Position numbers and translations under genes: made by a program. A DNA stretch of 42,534 bases from Acidobacteriota bacterium (GTDB lineage: Bacteria; Acidobacteriota; Thermoanaerobaculia; Thermoanaerobaculales; Sulfomarinibacteraceae): contig JAHECW010000027.1 of NCBI GenBank assembly GCA_024641545.1, positions 1-42,534 of the forward strand. Reading direction: 5' to 3'. The notes under the pieces were generated by a model that saw nothing but the letters and a program-made list of their open reading frames with translations, made no database searches and was not told where the DNA came from. This document shows positions 35,794-42,534 of this stretch, piece by piece; position 1 is the first letter of the stretch; each line of letters starts with the position of its first letter.

Positions 35794-36207
35794 ATGGGAA
35801 CGCGCCGCCGCGCCAGAGAGCTCGCTCTGCAACTGCTCTATCAACACGAACACACCGGCGCCGATCTCGAAGCCATGCAGACCGATTTCGACGAGTGGAC
35901 GAGCGCGACCGACGGGGTCCGTGAGTTTGCCGATTTCCTGCTCCGCGGGACTCTGGCCAGCCTGGAAAAGCTCGACGAGGAGCTGAGCCTTCAGACGACT
36001 CACTGGCGTCTCGAACGGCTCGCCGCGGTGGATCGCAACATCTTGAGGCTGGCGCTGTTCGAGCTGACCCATGTACCCGACACGCCGCCGGCCGTGGTCA
36101 TTGACGAGGCGATTGAAATCGCCAAGAAGTACGGCGCCGAGGAGTCCGGTCGATTTGTCAACGGGGTTCTCGACGGTTACGTCAAACGAAGGCACGACGG
36201 TCGGTGA
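35794..36207 (+). CDS. nusB: Transcription antitermination factor NusB
   Basis: All-helical protein of 137 residues that binds boxA RNA together with ribosomal protein S10. Family motifs are RRRARELALQLLYQHEHTG at the N-terminus, ERLAAVDRNILRLALFELTHVPDTPPAVVIDEAIEIAKKYG and the ending FVNGVLDGYVKR. The length is normal. Its stop overlaps the GTG start of the following gene. Confidence 0.97.
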   Translation: MGTRRRARELALQLLYQHEHTGADLEAMQTDFDEWTSATDGVREFADFLLRGTLASLEKLDEELSLQTTHWRLERLAAVDRNILRLALFELTHVPDTPPAVVIDEAIEIAKKYGAEESGRFVNGVLDGYVKRRHDGR

Positions 36208-37175
36208 AGCCGATTCTCTTCGGCCTGGTGATTGCTGCAGCCGTCGCGGTCAACGCCGACGAGGCCGTGTATCTCATGCGCGGGCCGATCCTTCCTCTCC
36301 CGCACTCGGTCAACGGCTATGTTCTCGATATCCGTGACCGTGCCGACGGAGAGGTCGAGGTGCACGTCGAGACGTCGCTCAACCCCATCGGCGCGAGCGG
36401 CTCCTTCGCCGAGGTCGAAGCCGGAGAGGGCCCGACCGTGCCTCGAGGGTTCGAAGTGCCGAGGAGCCTGCGGTCGAGCGTGCGCGCTGAAATGGGCGCC
36501 TGGGATGCGGCGACCGCGGTGCTGAAGTGGGTTTCCAACCATCTCGCCCTGGTCGATGACGACAGCTTTCCGCAGGACGCCGCGTCGGTTCTCAAGCGGC
36601 GCGGTGGACGGTGTTCGGGGCTTGCAAATGCCACCGCGGCGCTGCTCATGGCCACGGGATTCGAGGCGCGAACCGTGAGCGGTCTCTTGATCACCGGGCG
36701 ACAGGCGATTCCTCATCGGTGGGTGGAATGCCGGTTGCCGGGAGCCGGGTGGGTCCCGACCGATCCGACCCTCGGCTGGTGGGTCGTCACCCCCCGGCAC
36801 GTCGCCTTCGCCCGGGCCGTTGACCAGGTTCCGTCGATCGAGGTTCTCGCGCCGGCCGCCGGCGAGCTGCACCGGCTGCCTCGGGTCGGCAATACCCTGG
36901 TTCGCCCGAACCTCGGCGCCGAACTCGTCTGCCGTTTGACGGACATGAGTGACGATCGTCGGGCGATCGCGTGGCTCTCCCGGGGGTCGGACCAGCGGCA
37001 GGCGGTTTTGGGGTACGAAGTGCGTTTTGCCAGCCTCCTTCCCGGGCGGTGGTTGCTCGAGATCGAGCTCGAGGGAAAGGTCGTCGAGCGGCGTGAATTC
37101 GACCTCCGGTCGGGAGTGGTTCACAGTTATGTCGTTCACCTGCCTTCGGTCGGGAATGAGGAGGTCGGGTCATGA
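36204..37175 (+). CDS. Exported transglutaminase-like (papain-fold) protein
   Basis: Protein of 323 residues starting at GTG inside the nusB stop (GTGA). A short signal peptide (KPILFGLVIAAAVAVNADEA) suggests export. The transglutaminase-like core has all three catalytic residues: Cys137 in GGRCSGLANATAALL, His171 in IPHRWVEC and Asp187 in WVPTDPTLGW. A C-terminal domain of about 110 residues is beta-rich. Bacterial members act as proteases, peptidases or amidases on unknown targets. Its end overlaps the next gene (ATGA). Confidence 0.85.
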   Translation: MKPILFGLVIAAAVAVNADEAVYLMRGPILPLPHSVNGYVLDIRDRADGEVEVHVETSLNPIGASGSFAEVEAGEGPTVPRGFEVPRSLRSSVRAEMGAWDAATAVLKWVSNHLALVDDDSFPQDAASVLKRRGGRCSGLANATAALLMATGFEARTVSGLLITGRQAIPHRWVECRLPGAGWVPTDPTLGWWVVTPRHVAFARAVDQVPSIEVLAPAAGELHRLPRVGNTLVRPNLGAELVCRLTDMSDDRRAIAWLSRGSDQRQAVLGYEVRFASLLPGRWLLEIELEGKVVERREFDLRSGVVHSYVVHLPSVGNEEVGS

Positions 37176-38518
37176 AACGGATTCTCTCTGGCAGCCTCAC
37201 TCATCTCGGACCGCCCGCCCTCATGAGATTGTTGTCAGCCACGGCCACCAGCGGTGTTTTGGAGTTGGTGACGGACGAGGGCTCCTTCCGGATGGAGATC
37301 GACCATGGCTGGACCGCGGTGCCTCCGCCCGATCAGCTCGATGCGGCGGGTCGCATCCTGTCGTGCGTCGAAGGAGCCTTTCGATTCGAACCGGGCGATG
37401 TCTCACCCGTCGATGGGCCGTCGTTGAGTCTCGGCGCTTTTGCCGATGCGGTTCGGTCGGGTTTGCGGGAACTCGATCACAGCCAACTGACCGAGATCGA
37501 GGTCGAAAGACTGGTGGCGGGGGAAATCGTCGAGCTCGCTCAATCGGCGACCCTGCCGAATATTCACCTCCTCGGAGCCAAACCTCCGGCCAATCCCCTC
37601 GATGATCTGCTCCAGGGTCTCGCGGATCAGGCGCCCGAAGAGCTGCTCTTCGCTCAGGTCGGTGTCGTGGCGCCGGATCCCCGCCTCTGGCGTGGCGCGT
37701 TGGAGAACGAGTGGCGCCGACGCGGATGGGAGGTCAGACAGATCGGCAAAAGCGGCGATGTCGATCTTGCCGAGTTCGACGTGATCGTCGTGCACCAGGC
37801 TGCGGGTGTCTCGCGCGGCGGCGGGTCGTCCAAGAGGCTCGATTTGGTACGGCGGGCGCGGGAGATCGAGCCACCCCTGCCCGTCGTGTGGGCAGCGCCT
37901 CTCGGTGATCCGCTGTGGGTGCACGAACTGGTCAAGGCCGGAGTCAGCTTCCTGCTCCCGGTTCCTCCCGGCGACGGTGGCGAGATCCAGAGTCGGTTTG
38001 TCGAAGACCTGACCCTGGTGGTTGACCGACAACTCAGATCTCTCCGACCCGCCAGCCGGTCGGTGCTGCCGCCGGCGGTGACCGAACTTGTCGATGCGCT
38101 TCTCCACGAGGCGGATTCTGAGCAAGCCGTGGGGGTCTTGTTGCAGCTGGCTTCGGGACACCTTCTCCGCGGGGCGGTGCTGATGGTCGAGGAGACGGCG
38201 ATCCGCTGTCGGGCCGGATTCGGCTACCCGCTTGTGCGCGGCACGCAGGCGCTGCCTCGGGGTCTGAGCATCCTCGAGCTGGTGATCAGATCCAACAACC
38301 CCACCATCGGTATCGACCCGGCGGCGGGAGGTTCCCATCGACTCGCGGAATTGCTCGGCCTCGAAGAGCTTCCGTCGGCGACCGCGGTCATCCCTCTCGG
38401 GATCGGGGCGTCGGTCGCGGGGATTCTCGTCGGAGATCGCGAGGGCGAAGGTCTCCCGGATCTCTCGGAGTTGGTGGTTCTTGCCGGTCGCCTCGGTGGG
38501 GTGGCGCTGCACTCATAG
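37172..38518 (+). CDS. DUF4388/PatA-like protein with receiver-like and GAF-like domains
   Basis: Protein of 448 residues. Residues 1-110 resemble the PatA/DUF4388 N-terminal domain (LSGSLTHLGPPALMRLLSATATSGVLEL, where SGSL and SGVLEL are typical). Residues 165-290 look like a receiver-type fold (DVIVVHQAAGVS, VSFLLPVPP) without a clear phosphoacceptor aspartate, so it is probably a pseudo-receiver. Residues 310-448 resemble a GAF domain (RGAVLMVEETAIRCRAGFGYPLV, TAVIPLGIGASVAGILVGDREG). It is likely a cytoplasmic signalling adaptor. Start overlaps the transglutaminase stop. Domain calls are by eye and moderate. Confidence 0.72.
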   Translation: MKRILSGSLTHLGPPALMRLLSATATSGVLELVTDEGSFRMEIDHGWTAVPPPDQLDAAGRILSCVEGAFRFEPGDVSPVDGPSLSLGAFADAVRSGLRELDHSQLTEIEVERLVAGEIVELAQSATLPNIHLLGAKPPANPLDDLLQGLADQAPEELLFAQVGVVAPDPRLWRGALENEWRRRGWEVRQIGKSGDVDLAEFDVIVVHQAAGVSRGGGSSKRLDLVRRAREIEPPLPVVWAAPLGDPLWVHELVKAGVSFLLPVPPGDGGEIQSRFVEDLTLVVDRQLRSLRPASRSVLPPAVTELVDALLHEADSEQAVGVLLQLASGHLLRGAVLMVEETAIRCRAGFGYPLVRGTQALPRGLSILELVIRSNNPTIGIDPAAGGSHRLAELLGLEELPSATAVIPLGIGASVAGILVGDREGEGLPDLSELVVLAGRLGGVALHS

Positions 38519-38719
38519 CTCATCGCAGGTCGGAATCGCGGGCGGCGGGCAGGTTCTCTCTCAACTCGCGGAGGTCGACGAATCAAGGGTCGCGGTCCGG
38601 GCGAAGAGTGGATGAGTCCGGTCTTTCGATCCGACCTGTTCTTCAACTGGACGTTTTCTTCGGTGTTGGCAGCCCACGCGAACCGACCTGGGTGATTCAC
38701 CGGGGCACTGTGCTATGAA

Positions 38720-38748
38720 TTGACAGACTGTCGACTCTTGGATATCGT
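38720..38748 (+). promoter_or_regulatory. Sigma-70-type promoter before the FHA protein gene
   Basis: A perfect TTGACA (38720-38725), 17-base spacer and TATCGT (38743-38748) make a good housekeeping promoter with a start near 38755. The leader would be about 100 bases. The rest of the stretch 38519-38856 shows no gene and no clear terminator. Confidence 0.6.
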
Positions 38749-38856
38749 CGAGGAGTCATCATCCGGTCTGAGCGATCTCGAGCACGATCGGGCTCGGGTT
38801 TCGTGCCTCAAGGGTAAGAAGAACGTGTCCAGGAACAAACCACGTCGGGCGCTCGC

Positions 38857-40677
38857 ATGGTGACCTTGGTCATCGAGGGCACGGGAGACTCCCAGCTGAC
38901 CTATCAGTTGGACAAGCAGAGCGTGTCCGTAGGCGCATCCAGCCACAACGATGTCGTTCTTCGTTTGCCCGGGGTTGCTCCCCAGCACGTCGTGATTCAG
39001 CGCAACGGCGCGGTCTACACCTTTCTCGGTCAGAATCGGCAGGTCGTGGTTCTCAATGGCGAACGTCGATCGCGCGGTGTGCTCAAAGTCGGCGACAAGA
39101 TCCGGATCGGCACCGCGACCATCGTCTTCAAGGGCGGTGATGAAGGCGAAACCGATGTCGCGGTGGTCGAGGGAACCCGGGATCGAGACATCGAGAGTGA
39201 ACCGGCGGCGGTGCTGCCGGCCGCCGACCAAAAGGAGCGCTCTGAGGTCGTCCTGTATCGTGAGCCCCACAGGCTGAGCGATGCTCGCCAGCACCTCGTG
39301 GAGATCTTCAGATCTCGGGTGCGATCGGATCTCGTGCCCTCGTTGCGCACCTTTTTTGCAACCGTTTTCACCGACCGCAAAGCGCTTTTGGCGTTGATCG
39401 ACGACGAGGGACGTTTTCAGCCGGTCATCTCCCAGTGGGAAGGAGACCTCCCGCGGCTGCCGGCTCGAACTTTCGAAGAGCTGGCGTCGACGGGGCGGTA
39501 TGCGGTCCTCAGGCTGGCCGGTCAGGTCCTCCTCGTCTACCCTGTCGACCGGGGTTCGGGTCAACCTAACGCGTATGTGCTGGTCGAGTCCACTTCCGAG
39601 GACCAGGACGAGGACCGCGAGCTGCTCGGCGAGTTCTCCCGGCAGCTCTCGGTCCATTGGGACCGGGTTGAACGATCGACTCTGGCCTACGGAGCCTGGG
39701 TCAAGAAGGCGCAACAGCTCTTGGAGACCCACCTGCCCGGAACTTCCCAGGCCGTCCACATACTGCGGGACACCGTGGGGGTCGCGGCCCGCTCCGCTTC
39801 GCCGGTGATGCTGTGCGGACCGGTCGGCGTGGGTCGGATGTTCCTCGCGAATCTGATCGCCTCGCTCCGCCCCGCGGGAGAGGCCCCGGTCCGCGTCTTT
39901 CAGGCGCGATCAGGCGACGACGCCGCCCTTCGGGTCGAGCTCTTCGGCGCCGATCGTGAGAGCGACGGAGAGAGTCTGGGAGAGCGCTCGCGGGGCGCGG
40001 TCGTCGTTGTCCGCGATGTCCACCTCATGACACCGGGGCTGCAGCGCGAGTTGGCCGCGGCGGTGACCCGGGATCTCGATTCCGCTTTCGGACCCTCCGT
40101 GCGTTGGATCGCCACAACCGGTGAGGACGCCATGGCAATGGTCAATGAGGGTGTCCTCGATGCGACGCTTTTCCGGCTCTTCGACCGCCAACTGATCCGA
40201 GTCCCGTCGCTGGATGACCGACGGGAGGATCTCCCGCTGATCATCGTTCGACTCCTCGAGCGGATCGGCGCCGAACAGGGCAAGGAGATCAGGGGGATCG
40301 AGCTGGAGACCTTGAACTCGCTCCTCGACTACGCCTTCGACGGGCAGATGACCGAACTCCTGGGCGAGCTTCAACGACTGGTGTCGGCCGCGCAGGACGG
40401 CGAGATGGTCAGGGGCGTGGTACCACGCCGAGCTTCGGCCGCACGCGGCGACCACGTTGACGAAGGCGATGCGCTCTACACATCGCTCATGACCAACGAT
40501 GACCTCAAGCTCGTGATTCCGGGGGTCGAAGCACTCATCATCGACAGGGTTCTTCGTCGTTTCAAGGGCAACCAGAGTCAGGCCGCGCGGACCTTGAATC
40601 TGTCCCGGGGCGCCCTGATCTCGAAGATCAAGGACTACGAGATTCCCGACTATCGCTCGCTCCGTCGGAACCGGTAA
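38857..40677 (+). CDS. FHA-domain protein with degenerate sigma-54-activator AAA+ domain and Fis-type HTH
   Basis: Protein of 606 residues. Residues 1-105 are an FHA phosphothreonine-binding domain (VSVGASSHNDVVLRLPGVAPQHVVIQ; LKVGDKIRIG). A GAF-like region covers about 130-280. The AAA+ part is degenerate: the P-loop reads CGPVGVGRM with Arg for the essential Lys, the LFGADRESDGESLGERSRG segment lacks GAFTGA, and Walker B is VVVVRDVH instead of a DE pair. The C-terminal Fis helix-turn-helix is intact (GNQSQAARTLNLSRGALISKIKDYEI). It probably binds DNA and a phosphorylated partner but cannot hydrolyse ATP or drive sigma-54 in the usual way. Confidence 0.85.
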   Translation: MVTLVIEGTGDSQLTYQLDKQSVSVGASSHNDVVLRLPGVAPQHVVIQRNGAVYTFLGQNRQVVVLNGERRSRGVLKVGDKIRIGTATIVFKGGDEGETDVAVVEGTRDRDIESEPAAVLPAADQKERSEVVLYREPHRLSDARQHLVEIFRSRVRSDLVPSLRTFFATVFTDRKALLALIDDEGRFQPVISQWEGDLPRLPARTFEELASTGRYAVLRLAGQVLLVYPVDRGSGQPNAYVLVESTSEDQDEDRELLGEFSRQLSVHWDRVERSTLAYGAWVKKAQQLLETHLPGTSQAVHILRDTVGVAARSASPVMLCGPVGVGRMFLANLIASLRPAGEAPVRVFQARSGDDAALRVELFGADRESDGESLGERSRGAVVVVRDVHLMTPGLQRELAAAVTRDLDSAFGPSVRWIATTGEDAMAMVNEGVLDATLFRLFDRQLIRVPSLDDRREDLPLIIVRLLERIGAEQGKEIRGIELETLNSLLDYAFDGQMTELLGELQRLVSAAQDGEMVRGVVPRRASAARGDHVDEGDALYTSLMTNDDLKLVIPGVEALIIDRVLRRFKGNQSQAARTLNLSRGALISKIKDYEIPDYRSLRRNR

Positions 40678-40685
40678 CGGGAGCG

Positions 40686-40700
40686 GGGGTCGGCGACCCC
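40686..40700. terminator. Possible hairpin between convergent genes
   Basis: GGGGTC (40686-40691) and GACCCC (40695-40700) form a perfect six-pair stem with a three-base loop between the ends of the FHA gene and the convergent membrane protein gene. Neither strand has a T-run directly after it, so it may be a weak or rho-assisted terminator. Confidence 0.35.
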
Positions 40701-40715
40701 GCGGAAAACCCCGGG

Positions 40716-41336
40716 CTACACCTGCGTTTTCTTCTTCTTGCCGGTGCTGGGGGTTTCATCAACCGGGTCGGTCCTCGGCCCGAGCAACTGGATGACAAGA
40801 TCCCAGTTGAACCCCAGCCAAATCAGGAATGGGAATGAGAACCGCCCGGGGAGGTCGGTGAAATAGCGCCAGAACCCATAGAAATCGCGCGAAAAATTCG
40901 AGTAGTTCTGCAGGCTCCAGTCGGCGAGCGAGAGCGCGTAGAGACACTTGACGTGGAGCAACAGATTGATGCTCTGGGTGAGATAGAGGATGCACCAACC
41001 CATGAAGAGCCGTTCCAGCTGACGCCTTGAAAACGGTCGCGGCAGCGCCAGATAGAGGGCGAGCAGGACGATGGTGTTGAAGTGTTTCTCGGTGAGGGGG
41101 ATCGCCGGGATGCCCGAATCGGTTCGGAAATCTGCGCGCCGGACCTGCGCCCTGTGATCGTCCACGACGAGGCGCGTCACCCTGGGGACCTCGAACGACC
41201 TGATCAGCAGTTGGGCAAACCCCGAGATCGCAGTATCGAGCACCGGGCGGAGGAGCAACCACACCGCCATCGCCGCCAGCAAGGTCAACGGCAGCCGCTT
41301 GAGGAAACGACGGTAAAGCTCGACCTCTTCGCTCAT
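40716..41336 (-). CDS. Exosortase H-associated membrane protein
   Basis: Integral membrane protein of 206 residues encoded just after exosortase H on the same strand. It has an N-terminal helix (LPLTLLAAMAVWLLLRPVLDTAISGF), a short soluble loop, and later helices (HFNTIVLLALYLALP, FMGWCILYLTQSINLLLHVKCLYAL, FLIWLGFNWDLVIQLL). The C-terminus is lysine-rich. The start MSEEVELYRRF follows GGAGG; an in-frame extension upstream overlaps the exosortase gene and is not supported. Proteins of this kind accompany exosortase H in other genomes; their job is unknown. Confidence 0.75.
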   Translation of the reverse strand: MSEEVELYRRFLKRLPLTLLAAMAVWLLLRPVLDTAISGFAQLLIRSFEVPRVTRLVVDDHRAQVRRADFRTDSGIPAIPLTEKHFNTIVLLALYLALPRPFSRRQLERLFMGWCILYLTQSINLLLHVKCLYALSLADWSLQNYSNFSRDFYGFWRYFTDLPGRFSFPFLIWLGFNWDLVIQLLGPRTDPVDETPSTGKKKKTQV

Positions 41337-41382
41337 CAGGAGCCCTCCCCGACCGACGAGTCGACCATTCGATCCCCGTTGA

Positions 41383-41904
41383 TCAACCTGCCTCTCGCTT
41401 CGGCGGCGCGGCAAAGAGGTGCGCCCAGACGATCCAAAGCGCCACCCCTGCCAGAATCACCAGCGACTGCCAGATGAAGATGTGAGATGAATTGAAGAGC
41501 TTTGGTAGGAAGATGCCGATATAAAAGAGCGAGATGATGCGCACCAGGTTGATTGCCTGGATGGCCAGCAGACCGCCGGCGACGCCGATGAGTTTGGCCG
41601 ACCACCGTGCCGGAAACGCGAGGACGCCGGAGACAAAGATCAAGCTGGTGATGAGCCCGTTACAACCGTTGTAGATGGTGACGGCAAAACGAGGTGACCG
41701 GAGAACACAGCCGTTGATGGTGATGTCCTCACCCATGAGGCCGAGAATGACGCCCGACACCCTGGCGATGAGGGTTGTGTAGGGGACGACGAACGCGTCG
41801 TTCACCGGTCGCAGGGCGATCACCGTGAAGCTGATCCCCAGGATGCTGAGAAAAACGATGAGAAATCGTGACTCTGGACGTCGCCAGAGGGTTCGTGGAT
41901 CCAT
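41383..41904 (-). CDS. xrtH: Exosortase H-like transpeptidase
   Basis: Polytopic membrane protein of 173 residues with the exosortase/archaeosortase catalytic set: Cys81 in YNGCNGL, Arg122 in INLVRII and His141 in NSSHIFIWQ. Enzymes of this family cut proteins with a C-terminal sorting tail, and XrtH-type enzymes act on IPTLxxWG-CTERM tails. The small size and the partner gene downstream favour XrtH over the larger EpsH type. The ATG at 41904 has GGAGG nine bases upstream; an ATG at 41922 adds six residues. No gene with a sorting tail is seen in this window. Confidence 0.85.
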   Translation of the reverse strand: MDPRTLWRRPESRFLIVFLSILGISFTVIALRPVNDAFVVPYTTLIARVSGVILGLMGEDITINGCVLRSPRFAVTIYNGCNGLITSLIFVSGVLAFPARWSAKLIGVAGGLLAIQAINLVRIISLFYIGIFLPKLFNSSHIFIWQSLVILAGVALWIVWAHLFAAPPKREAG

Positions 41905-41980
41905 TCGGACTGACCTCCCCACCTGCGCGCTCCGCGCCCGGCGCAGCGGTCATGATACCTGAACTCGCGGATGGCGATGG

Positions 41981-42469
41981 TTCCCCGGGGTTCCGGCCTT
42001 CCGGGCCGCTTCCGACGTCCCAGCGTCGCGCATTGTGGTGCGGGCGTCCCGCCCGCAGGATGCCGTTGGGGTTCGCCACCATCGCGGACTGGCGCGGGCA
42101 GGGCACGCGGCTTCCCGGGGCTCCGGCCTTCCGGGCCGCCTGCGGCGGCCACGCCGCTCGCATGCTCGGATGGTCCGACGTAGGGTGGGCCTGGGCCCAC
42201 CTTCAGCGGCATCGATGCAGCCGAGTCGTTCCACGCGAGTCCCTAGGAGGATGCGGCCGCTGCCCGGGTCGCTGTCGCGGTTGTACCGGGAGGCTGGGAT
42301 CCATTGTGGGGCCGGCGCCCCCGCCGGCCTGCCCGGCCTTGCGGGTGGCCTATTGTGGTGCGGGCGTCCCGCCCGCAGGATGGTCTGTGTCTTGGCACCA
42401 TCGGGCACTGGCTCGGGCAGGGCAGGTGGCTTCCTGGGGCTCCGGCCTTCCGGGCCGCCTCCGGCGGCC
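41981..42469. repeat. Tract of GC-rich palindromic intergenic repeats
   Basis: The 630 bases after the exosortase start hold no credible gene but several repeats. A 31-base unit containing GCGGGCGTCCCGCCCGC is identical at 42032-42062 and 42352-42382. A second unit built on CTCCGGCCTTCCGGGCCGC occurs at 42111-42150 and 42430-42469, with a diverged copy at 41981-42010. Other palindromes are GGTGGGCCTGGGCCCACC near 42184 and a GGCCGGCGCCCCCGCCGGCC unit near 42310. The order is repeated as unit A followed by unit B about 80 bases later. Confidence 0.8.
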
Positions 42470-42534
42470 CGGCGTCGCGCGATCAGCGTGGTCGGAGAGC
42501 AGAACGGGAAGGGCTGCGACCACGCCGATCGCGC

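Noticed and set aside
41981-42469. CRISPR array
   Set aside because: The repeats are few, palindromic, of several kinds and widely spaced, with no regular spacers and no cas genes.

Overview
The window is GC-rich, densely coding bacterial DNA, and its first 10.7 kb is a dissimilatory sulfur (dsr) gene cluster. The mix of a DsrL-type oxidoreductase, a 105-residue DsrC, a complete DsrMKJOP complex, an exosortase H pair, HD-GYP signalling and palindromic intergenic repeats fits an uncultured Acidobacteriota (Thermoanaerobaculia-like, of the kind reported from marine sediment). This placement is an inference: there is no rRNA or other taxonomic marker here.

Layout. (1) 1-4745: tail of an unidentified gene, dsrL, dsrN, a HEAT-repeat protein, a TPR protein and dsrC, closed by a strong intrinsic terminator. 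(2) 4857-10742: a near-consensus sigma-54 promoter with upstream palindromes, an RsbRD-like helical protein, a possible 39-codon double-CxxC protein and dsrMKJOP, closed by a second terminator. (3) 10752-19815: a CoA-disulfide/persulfide-reductase-like flavoprotein with a rhodanese tail, a BASS-family transporter with a small convergent ORF, a PDH-SUMT-HemD-like siroheme fusion, an NtrB/NtrC-type two-component pair and an outer-membrane porin. (4) 19876-25455: rfbA-rfbC-rfbB for dTDP-sugar synthesis (minus strand), an HD-GYP response regulator, and an aspartase fused to a cyclic-nucleotide-binding domain. (5) 25816-29399: a GntR/YtrA-type regulator, ABC ATPase, ABC permease fused to a beta-propeller-like domain, and a small membrane protein. 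(6) 29728-35177: a lipoprotein cytochrome c, pterin carbinolamine dehydratase, and a DtxR-family regulator heading a Mn/Zn-type ABC transporter whose two permeases carry winged-helix-like tails. (7) 35297-40677: ribH, nusB, a transglutaminase-like protein, a DUF4388/GAF-like protein and an FHA protein with a degenerate sigma-54-activator domain. (8) 40716-41904: exosortase H and its partner membrane protein (minus strand). (9) 41981-42469: a tract of GC-rich palindromic repeats without genes.

How the genes work together. DsrC carries sulfur between the sulfite reductase (DsrAB, not in the window) and the membrane complex DsrMKJOP. DsrL links NAD(P)H to the same chemistry. DsrN amidates the siroheme whose precursor the siroheme fusion makes. 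The sigma-54 promoter before the DsrMKJOP unit and the GAFTGA-containing sigma-54 activator 12 kb downstream suggest a local regulatory circuit. The direction of sulfur metabolism (reduction, oxidation or disproportionation) cannot be settled from this window.
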